From: Pseudomonadota bacterium
GTDB taxonomy: Bacteria > Pseudomonadota > Gammaproteobacteria > Burkholderiales > Burkholderiaceae_B
Direction of reading: 5' to 3'
Assembly: GCA_023439305.1 (NCBI GenBank)
Contig: JAEXOO010000032.1
Span: 186,001 to 250,000, forward strand
Length of the DNA: 64,000 nucleotides
The position numbers and the translations under genes were made by a program. Position 1 is the stretch's first letter. The number at the start of each line of letters is the position of its first letter. Below are positions 58,324-64,000 of this stretch, one piece after another. The notes below the pieces were generated by a model. That model worked only from the letters and a program-made list of their open reading frames with translations. It was not told the origin of the DNA and made no database searches.

Positions 58324-59106
58324 TCAGTGATGGGTATGCAGGCGCGACTGCGTCTGATTCAGGTAACGGCTGGGAGTGTCGCCGAGAATGGACTTGAAAA
58401 CGGTGATGAATGCGCTGGTCGATTCGTAACCCAGTTCCTGAGCCGTGCTTTTGACCGGCATTCCCGAGGTCAGTTTTTGCAGCGCCAGCATCATCATCAA
58501 CTGGTGGCGCCAGCGCCCGAATGTCATCCCTGTGTGTTTTAGCATATGCCGCGCCAGCGTGCGCTCGCTCATGGCGACGCGGCTGGCCCATTGCGCCATG
58601 CTGACGCGTTCGCCGGGTGTGTGCAGTATCTGGCGGGCGATGTCCTGCAAAGTGCGGTCTTCGGGCAGCGGCACATGCAGGTGGCGCGCAGGCATGGTTT
58701 CCAGCGTTTCCAGCAGCACCTGGCCCAGACGCTGGCTGGGGCTGTCGGCGGCATAGTTGCGAGGCAGACTGCTCATGTGCATGATCATTTCGCGCAGCAT
58801 GGGGCTGATTTCCAGGGTGCAGCAGTGTTCGGGCAAATGACCTGCGCCCGGTTCGATGAACAGAAAGTGAATCATGGCATTGGCGCCGGCGTGATTGCAG
58901 TGGCGTATGCCGCCGGGCACCCAGACGGCGCAGCCGGGCGGCACCATCCAGTAGCCTTCGTCGGCCTGGAAGGTGACGGCGCCGTGCTGGGTCATGATGA
59001 GCTGGCCTTTGCGATGCACGTGCAGCGGCACCTCTTTGGGGCAGCCGCCGATGGCGACCTTCACGCTGAAGACGGGCACATCGTGGGAATCGGGATCAAA
59101 GCTCAT
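58324..59106 (-). CDS. AraC-family regulator
   Basis: A 260-residue regulator with an N-terminal cupin (VPLHVHRKGQLIMTQHGAVT, then VPGGIRHCNHAG) and a C-terminal pair of helix-turn-helix motifs (RVAMSERTLARHMLKHTGMT and ELGYESTSAFITVFKSILG). It probably controls benE downstream and perhaps the divergent MFS gene. A palindromic TTCA-GATA-TGAA motif sits 15 nt upstream of its start and again upstream of the MFS gene at 61620. Confidence 0.88.
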   Translation of the reverse strand: MSFDPDSHDVPVFSVKVAIGGCPKEVPLHVHRKGQLIMTQHGAVTFQADEGYWMVPPGCAVWVPGGIRHCNHAGANAMIHFLFIEPGAGHLPEHCCTLEISPMLREMIMHMSSLPRNYAADSPSQRLGQVLLETLETMPARHLHVPLPEDRTLQDIARQILHTPGERVSMAQWASRVAMSERTLARHMLKHTGMTFGRWRHQLMMMLALQKLTSGMPVKSTAQELGYESTSAFITVFKSILGDTPSRYLNQTQSRLHTHH

Positions 59107-59120
59107 GCGGATTGTCTGAA

Positions 59121-59133
59121 TTCAGATATGAAT
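59121..59133. repeat. Motif TTCAGATATGAAT, copy 1
   Basis: A 13-nt motif identical to 61738-61750, with symmetric TTCA/TGAA arms. This copy lies between the divergent AraC and CynX-like genes and overlaps a CTGAATTCAG palindrome. Possible operator. Confidence 0.4.
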
Positions 59134-59208
59134 TGTCATGATATCGTGATTACGTCGCCTGTAAAACAAGATAGAGTGTAGTCTCTTCAAATCAGTTTGC
59201 TGCGTCTC

Positions 59209-60402
59209 ATGTCCCGCTTTGCTTCTTTTCTTCCTTCCAAGCCCATGCTGGTGCTGATCGGCGTGCTGCTGATCGCCGCCAATTTGCGTGCGCCGGTGAC
59301 TGGCGTCGCCCCTTTGCTGGAGCTGATCCAGAGCGATCTGGCCTTGTCGTCCACGGCGGCCGGCTTGTTGACGGCCATGCCTTTGTTCATTTTTGCGATT
59401 GTCTCTCTGCTGGCAGCCTCGATGGCCCGCACGATGGGATTGTTCCGCTCCTTGTTCGCAGCTGCGGTCCTGATCCTGGCGGGTGTGGCGCTGCGAGTGC
59501 TGGGCGGCACCATGGCTCTGTTTGCAGGCATGGGCCTGCTGGCCGTGGGGATCGCGATCGCCAACGTCTTGTTGCCGTCCTTGGTCAAGCAGCAGTTTCC
59601 CCAGCGCATCGCCTTTGTGACCTCGCTGTACGTGCTGGTCATGGGGGTGGTGGCCGCCTTGAATTCCGCTGTGGCGGTACCGCTGGCGGATCTGGCCGGA
59701 CAGAGCTGGCGCTGGTCATCCTCAGCCATCGGTGTGATCGCTTTGGCCAGTGTCGTGGTCTGGTTTACCCAGTTGGGGGCGGATCGTCGTGCCACGCAGG
59801 CGCAAGGCCTTGCCGCCAAGCCCGGCGCGTCGGTATGGCGCTTGCCGCTGGCCTGGCACATTACCTTGTATATGGGACTGAATTCGGTCGCTTATTACAT
59901 GATTGCCAGTTGGCTGCCGGTCATGTTGGTCAGCTATGGTTTTGATGCGGATCGGGCCGGCCAGATCCATGGCCTGATGCAACTGTGCTCGGCGGTGCCT
60001 GGACTTGTCCTGCTGCCTTTGCTTAATCGCCTGAAGGATCAGCGCCCCGTCGCGTTTGCCGGCGCGGCCTTGCAAACGTTGACGATGCTGGGTTTCTTGT
60101 TCCTGCCCTCTTGGTCGATGCTGTGGTCTTTGCTGTTTGGTTTTGGCAGCGGCAGCGTGTTCATTGTGGCGCTGTCCCTGATCGGACTGCGTTCCAGTTC
60201 CACCTCGCAAGCGGCTTCCTTATCGGGCATGGCCCAATGCGTGGGGTATCTGCTGGCCGCGTGCGGACCTCCGGCCATCGGCGGGCTGCACGATCTGTTC
60301 GGCGATTGGGGTTGGGCGCTAGGCCTGTGTCTGGTCGTGACCCTGGGCATGATTTATGCCGGCGTGCTGGCTGCCCGTCCGGCCGCAGAGAGAACAGCCT
60401 GA
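59209..60402 (+). CDS. MFS transporter of the CynX/NimT type
   Basis: A 397-residue major facilitator protein with twelve predicted helices. The first helix region with ANLRAPVTGVAPLLELIQSDL is the CynX/NimT (cyanate, nitroimidazole) subgroup signature. Substrate unknown. The open frame begins at a TTG four codons earlier; the ATG at 59209 was taken, although no strong ribosome site is seen. It diverges from the AraC gene and ends 6 nt from the convergent MFS gene. Confidence 0.82.
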   Translation: MSRFASFLPSKPMLVLIGVLLIAANLRAPVTGVAPLLELIQSDLALSSTAAGLLTAMPLFIFAIVSLLAASMARTMGLFRSLFAAAVLILAGVALRVLGGTMALFAGMGLLAVGIAIANVLLPSLVKQQFPQRIAFVTSLYVLVMGVVAALNSAVAVPLADLAGQSWRWSSSAIGVIALASVVVWFTQLGADRRATQAQGLAAKPGASVWRLPLAWHITLYMGLNSVAYYMIASWLPVMLVSYGFDADRAGQIHGLMQLCSAVPGLVLLPLLNRLKDQRPVAFAGAALQTLTMLGFLFLPSWSMLWSLLFGFGSGSVFIVALSLIGLRSSSTSQAASLSGMAQCVGYLLAACGPPAIGGLHDLFGDWGWALGLCLVVTLGMIYAGVLAARPAAERTA

Positions 60403-60408
60403 ACGCCG

Positions 60409-61620
60409 TCAGACGCCTGTCTTGACCGATGAGGTGCGGGCCGCCAGGCGCAGCGACCAGGCATGGATGCCCAGGCCGCCTAACGCCAGCAGCGCACCGA
60501 CCCAGGCTGTCGAGGTCCAGCCCAGGCCGGCCGACACCGTCAAGCCGCCCAGCCAGGCGCCCAGCGCATTGGCCAGGTTGAACGCGGAGTGGTTCAATGC
60601 AGCGGCCAGGGTCTGGGCGTCGCCCGCTACATCCATCAGGCGGATTTGCAGCGCCGGGCCCAGGGCCACCAGAGTGCCGATCAGCAGAATATTCAGCGGC
60701 CCCAAGATAGGACTGTGCGCGGTCAGCATGAACAGCAGCAGCACGCCTGTCGCCCAGATCAATACCATGCGGATGCTCCGATCCAGGTGGCGGTCGGCAT
60801 AGCGCGCGCCCAGCAGATTACCGGCCACCATGCCCGCGCCGAACAGCGCCAGCACAATGGGAATAGCGTGGATCGACAGGCCTGCCAGCTCCATCAGGGT
60901 GGGCTTGACGTAGCTGAACACGGAAAACATGCCGCCGAAACCGATGGCGCCTATGCCCAGGGTCAGCCAGACCTGCTTGCGTTTGAGCGCACCCAGTTCG
61001 CGCAAGGGGCTGGCCAGCTTGTTGGCGGGCACGAAGGGCACAAAGCGAAGCACCAGCGCCATGGTCAGTACGGCGATGGCGCTGACAAACACGAAGGCGG
61101 CTTGCCATCCCAGCCACTGTCCCAAGCCGGTGGCCAGCGGCACGCCGGCCAGCGTAGCGACGGTCAGGCCCAGCATGACATACGCGACGGCCTGAGCCCG
61201 TTTGTGCGGAGCCACAAGCCGCGCAGCGACCAGGGCGGCGACACCGAAGTAGGTGCCATGGGGAAAGCCGGCCAGAAAGCGCGACAGCAGCACACTGGAA
61301 TACGAGGAAGCCAGAGCCGTGAACAGATTGCCGGCCGCATAGGCGCCCATCAAGGCGATGAGCAGCCTGCGCCAGGGCCAGCGGGCGCCCAGCACCGCCA
61401 GCACCGGCGCGCCGATGACCACGCCCAGAGCATAGGCGCTGATCAGATGGCCGGCGGTAGGAATGTCGATCAGCAGGTCCTGGGCGACATCGGGCAGCAG
61501 TCCCATGATGACGAATTCGCCCGTGCCGATGGAAAAGCCGCCGGCCGCCAGGGCCAGGATGGCCAGCAGGACAGCAGAACGGGACGGTGTCGGCGCGGAG
61601 GCGGAATGGGAGTGAGGCAT
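60409..61620 (-). CDS. MFS exporter, DHA1/AraJ-like
   Basis: A 403-residue major facilitator protein of the drug:H+ antiporter-1 type. N-terminal helices carry GTGEFVIMGLLPDVAQDL and LISAYALGVVIGAPVLAVLG with the expected motif A region (GARWPWRRLLI) and motif C-like glycine-rich helix (YVMLGLTVATLAGVPLATGL). Likely a small-molecule exporter; substrate unknown. A possible operator copy (61738) and a terminator-like hairpin lie upstream. Confidence 0.85.
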   Translation of the reverse strand: MPHSHSASAPTPSRSAVLLAILALAAGGFSIGTGEFVIMGLLPDVAQDLLIDIPTAGHLISAYALGVVIGAPVLAVLGARWPWRRLLIALMGAYAAGNLFTALASSYSSVLLSRFLAGFPHGTYFGVAALVAARLVAPHKRAQAVAYVMLGLTVATLAGVPLATGLGQWLGWQAAFVFVSAIAVLTMALVLRFVPFVPANKLASPLRELGALKRKQVWLTLGIGAIGFGGMFSVFSYVKPTLMELAGLSIHAIPIVLALFGAGMVAGNLLGARYADRHLDRSIRMVLIWATGVLLLFMLTAHSPILGPLNILLIGTLVALGPALQIRLMDVAGDAQTLAAALNHSAFNLANALGAWLGGLTVSAGLGWTSTAWVGALLALGGLGIHAWSLRLAARTSSVKTGV

Positions 61621-61703
61621 GGTGAGGAATACGCCGGCGGACGCAGAGTGCGCCGCGGAGGTGTTGGAAAAAACCTATTGTCGCGCAGGGACCCCATTGG
61701 CCT

Positions 61704-61725
61704 CAAGGGAAAACCCTTGGTTTTT
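61704..61725 (+). terminator. Terminator-like hairpin, orphan
   Basis: CAAGGG and CCCTTG pair around AAAA, followed by GTTTTT. No plus-strand gene ends nearby. Short stem. Confidence 0.4.
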
Positions 61726-61737
61726 CAGGGTTTTATT

Positions 61738-61750
61738 TTCAGATATGAAT
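61738..61750. repeat. Motif TTCAGATATGAAT, copy 2
   Basis: Identical to 59121-59133; lies 118 nt upstream of the MFS gene at 61620. Confidence 0.4.
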
Positions 61751-61916
61751 ATTATTGTGCATTTTTAACTGAAAAGTACGCGGCTAATACCACGGTTTTC
61801 AGGGGATTGTTATATCATTTAATGTAATCAACTTATTTGGATGTTTTTTTATCTATTTAGATAGAATACAGATGTTGGGTATTTTTATTGCCCGATCATT
61901 TTCCTGTGGTAGCTTT

Positions 61917-61952
61917 CCCCTGATTTCTTTTAAAGAAATCAGGGGTTTTTTT
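61917..61952 (+). terminator. Strong orphan terminator
   Basis: CCCCTGATTTCTTT pairs with AAAGAAATCAGGGG (about 11 bp once a loop is allowed), followed by seven T. No annotated gene ends here, so it points to an unannotated plus-strand transcript or to protection of the next gene from upstream reading. Confidence 0.75.
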
Positions 61953-62083
61953 ATTTGTCTTGTATAAATGTCAATTATCAGCAGATTGACGGTGTAATCA
62001 TCATGCATTGTGCGCGCGAAGGCAAGGCGTATACTGCGCAAGGCCGCCGTATCGGGCGTGCTTGTCTTTAGCGGACGGGATGC

Positions 62084-62836
62084 ATGTTACAGGATCCTTT
62101 TTTCTATTTTGCCGCCGTGCCGGCGGTCTTGCTGCTGGGTATTTCAAAAGGCGGGTTCGGCGGCGGGCTGGGCGGGTTCAGCCTGCCTTTGCTGCTGCTG
62201 GTAATGCCGCCGGTGCAAGCGGCCGCCGTCATGCTGCCCTTGCTGTGCCTGGCCGACTTTACCGGCTTGAAGGCGTATTTCGGCAAATGGGATTGGACCA
62301 ATCTGCGCATTATTCTGCCTGGAGCTCTGCTTGGCACGGTGCTAGGGTGGTGGGCCTTCGATGTGTTCAAGTCGAACCATATCTTGTTGCTGATCGGCCT
62401 AATTTCCGTCGCTTACGCGCTACTGAACATCGTGCGCCGTTCGTCGGCAGCCCGGCAGGCTCGGGCCGCGGGACGAATGCGCGGCTGGTTCTGGTCAGCA
62501 GTATCAGGCTTTACCAGTTTTGTTTCCCATGCGGGCGGCCCGCCATTGCAGATCTATCTGTTGCCCCAGCGTCTGGATAAGGAAGTTTATATTGCCACCA
62601 CCAATATATTTTTTCTTTTAATCAATTTGATAAAGCTGCCTCCTTATTATTGGCTGGGGCAGTTCAGCCTGGATAATCTCTGGCTTTGTCTGGTGCTGGC
62701 GCCCTGGGTGCCGTTGGGCGTCTATCTGGGCGTGTACCTGCAGCGCAGAGTGGATGCCCGGACTTTTTATGGCTTGCTGCAGTTCTTTTTATTGATCACC
62801 GGATTGTGGCTGGTCTTCAAAGGCCTGCAGGGCTGA
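62084..62836 (+). CDS. TauE/SafE (TSUP) family membrane transporter
   Basis: A 250-residue protein with about seven hydrophobic segments. The first repeat holds LLLGISKGGFGGGLGGFSLPL, the glycine-rich TSUP signature; the second repeat has GFTSFVSHAGGPPLQIYLLP, the matching SHAGGPP block. Family members export sulfite, sulfoacetate or related sulfur anions. No sulfur metabolism gene is adjacent, so the substrate is open. ATG at 62084. Confidence 0.88.
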   Translation: MLQDPFFYFAAVPAVLLLGISKGGFGGGLGGFSLPLLLLVMPPVQAAAVMLPLLCLADFTGLKAYFGKWDWTNLRIILPGALLGTVLGWWAFDVFKSNHILLLIGLISVAYALLNIVRRSSAARQARAAGRMRGWFWSAVSGFTSFVSHAGGPPLQIYLLPQRLDKEVYIATTNIFFLLINLIKLPPYYWLGQFSLDNLWLCLVLAPWVPLGVYLGVYLQRRVDARTFYGLLQFFLLITGLWLVFKGLQG

Positions 62837-62887
62837 GCGGGCGCGGTGCGCTAGAATGAGCCTAACCGTAGACACAGGGGGCGCGCC

Positions 62888-63682
62888 ATGAAAGTCGCAT
62901 TGGGTCAATTGGCTGTATCCAAGGATGTACAGGAAAATCTGACGGCTTGCCTGGGCCTGATCGAACAGGCCACCCGTGCCGGGGCTCAGTTGCTGGTGTT
63001 GCCCGAGGGCGTGCTGGCGCGCAATGTGGCCGATCCCGAGCTGGTGCTCAAAGCTGCCCAGCCCTTGGATGGCGACTTCGTCACCCGTTTGTGCGCGGCG
63101 ACCCGGGATACCGACCTGACCGTGGTGTTCTGCATCCACACGCCCGCCTCCCAGGGCAGGGTCTGGAACACGCTGGTGGTTTTGCGCGACGGCCAGGTTC
63201 TCGCCCATTACCACAAGCTGCATCTGTATGATGCGTTTTCGGTGAAGGAGTCGACTTATGTGCAGCCCGGCCAGGATATTCCTGCCCTGATCGATGTGGC
63301 GGGCCTCAAGGTAGGCCTGATGACCTGTTACGATCTGCGTTTTCCGGAACTGGCCCGACGTTTGAGCATTGACGGGGCTCAGGTCCTGGTTGCTCCGTCC
63401 GCCTGGCTGAAGGGGCCGCTGAAAGAGCACCATTGGCGCGTGCTGACCACGGCGCGGGCGCTGGAGAACACGGCCTATATGGTGGCCGTGGGCGAATGCG
63501 GCGAGCGCAATATAGGCCAGAGCCTGGTGGTGGACCCCTTGGGCGTCATTGTGGCGCAGGCCGCAGAGGCGCCTGCCTTGCTGCTGGTGGAGTTGGACCG
63601 CGAGCGCTTGGCCTATGCACGGCGCATCTTGCCGGTGCTGGACAACCGCCGTTTTGTCGCCCCGCAACTGGACACGGACTAG
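62888..63682 (+). CDS. Carbon-nitrogen hydrolase (nitrilase superfamily amidase)
   Basis: A 264-residue amidase with the complete Glu-Lys-Cys triad: E40 (VLPEG), K110 (HYHKLHLYDAF) and C147 (MTCYDLRFPE). The pattern and length resemble the Nit1/YbeM group that hydrolyses deaminated glutathione, but related omega-amidases and purine-pathway amidases share it. It begins with a short GGGG-type ribosome site region and stands alone, 51 nt after the TSUP gene, and runs toward alkB. Confidence 0.87.
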   Translation: MKVALGQLAVSKDVQENLTACLGLIEQATRAGAQLLVLPEGVLARNVADPELVLKAAQPLDGDFVTRLCAATRDTDLTVVFCIHTPASQGRVWNTLVVLRDGQVLAHYHKLHLYDAFSVKESTYVQPGQDIPALIDVAGLKVGLMTCYDLRFPELARRLSIDGAQVLVAPSAWLKGPLKEHHWRVLTTARALENTAYMVAVGECGERNIGQSLVVDPLGVIVAQAAEAPALLLVELDRERLAYARRILPVLDNRRFVAPQLDTD

Positions 63683-63686
63683 CTCG

Positions 63687-64000
63687 TCAGCCGGCGCGCC
63701 GGAAAGTAAGGTTGACGCGCGCCTGTCCCCAATCCGGGTGCAAGGGACCATCCAGGCGGCGCACGCCATGAAAGTTCATTCGATCCGGCCCCCACCAGAT
63801 CAGCACATCGCCATGCCGCAACCGCAGGGTGCGCACCGGGTCGGTGCGCTGTACGCCTCCCCACAGAAACAAGGCTTCCCGCCCCAGCGATATCGACACG
63901 ATAGGCGCTGTAAGGTCGCGCTCATTGCGATCCTGGTGCAAGGACATATGAGCCTGGCCTTCGTATCGGTTGATCAGGCAGGTGTCGGGCTGAAGGTCGT
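63687..64000 (-). CDS. alkB: Alpha-ketoglutarate-dependent DNA repair dioxygenase AlkB, C-terminal part (partial)
   Basis: The frame is open to the right edge, so the start is outside. The visible 104 residues include NRYEGQAHMSLHQDRNE, with the H-x-D iron site, then SLGREALFLWGG, the distal histidine in MNFHGVRRL and the arginine pair in ARVNLTFRRAG that binds 2-oxoglutarate. AlkB removes methyl groups from 1-methyladenine and 3-methylcytosine. It ends 4 nt from the convergent amidase gene. Confidence 0.93.
   Translation of the reverse strand, partial: DLQPDTCLINRYEGQAHMSLHQDRNERDLTAPIVSISLGREALFLWGGVQRTDPVRTLRLRHGDVLIWWGPDRMNFHGVRRLDGPLHPDWGQARVNLTFRRAG

Larger units (their letters stand above)
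61621..62083. other. AT-rich 463-nt intergenic region with two plus-strand terminators
   Basis: Lies between two divergent genes, yet holds two intrinsic-terminator-like hairpins pointing right (61704-61725, 61917-61952). A weak TTGGAT/TAGAAT pair (61837-61867, 19-bp spacer) precedes the second. It therefore may encode a short RNA ending near 61952. The only open frame (61853-62041 on the minus strand) crosses the terminator and has no family features. Confidence 0.45.

Noticed and set aside
61853..62041. 62-codon minus-strand open frame
   Set aside because: Crosses a strong terminator hairpin and has no recognisable features.

Overview
The window is chromosomal DNA from a betaproteobacterium, most likely of the family Alcaligenaceae (order Burkholderiales; relatives of Alcaligenes, Bordetella and Achromobacter). 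I infer this from protein-level resemblance and gene order: hisS-yfgM-bamB-der-hisC-hfq-hflX-hflK-hflC-hisZ-purA, rpsU-dnaG-rpoD, a lysine/alanine-rich RpoD N terminus, and a membrane-bound cytochrome-c urate oxidase. Species cannot be fixed from sequence alone. No rRNA, tRNA, CRISPR array or insertion sequence was recognised.

Layout. (1) 1-6351: the 3' part of a type IVb pilus operon of the R64 plasmid type (secretin end, PilO, PilP, PilQ ATPase, PilR, PilS pilin, PilV minor pilin). (2) 6445-10003: purine catabolism cluster one, uraH-puuD divergent from a GntR regulator and puuE. (3) 10284-37000: dense housekeeping blocks: alaS-tusA-like, rpsP-rimM-trmD, valS, ndk, rlmN-rodZ-like-ispG-hisS-yfgM-bamB-der-hisC, hfq-hflX-hflK-hflC, hisZ-purA, a purine-type phosphoribosyltransferase, and rpsU-dnaG-rpoD. 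(4) About 39361-44092: a visibly AT-richer accessory segment after the rpoD terminator, holding two minus-strand genes: a RloC/PrrC-like AAA ATPase (870 aa) and a TIR-domain protein (314 aa). (5) 44093-48824: a sensor kinase, a membrane methyltransferase-like protein, a response regulator and a second, related sensor kinase. (6) 48821-54962: purine cluster two, xdhA-xdhB-xdhC-guaD, with a divergent LysR regulator and pxpA. (7) 56800-64000: small stress-type protein, BenE transporter with AraC regulator, two MFS exporters, a TauE/SafE transporter, a nitrilase-family amidase and the end of alkB.

How the parts work together. GuaD (guanine to xanthine), XdhABC (xanthine to urate), PuuD (urate to 5-hydroxyisourate), UraH (to OHCU) and PuuE (allantoin ring opening) cover most of guanine breakdown from two separately controlled loci 40 kb apart; the OHCU decarboxylase is not in the window. 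The housekeeping genes are tightly packed, with many 4-nt stop/start overlaps and TTG starts coupled to the preceding stop (der, dnaG).

The best candidate for an undescribed system is the ATPase-TIR pair at 39643-43319. The ATPase has all ABC/SMC-type motifs, a central CPLC pair and a C-terminal Arg-x3-Glu...His set like the PrrC/RloC anticodon nucleases. The TIR protein keeps the W-x3-E-L motif of NAD-cleaving TIR domains. I know of no named defence system that pairs these two. The functional link is inference from adjacency and motifs.
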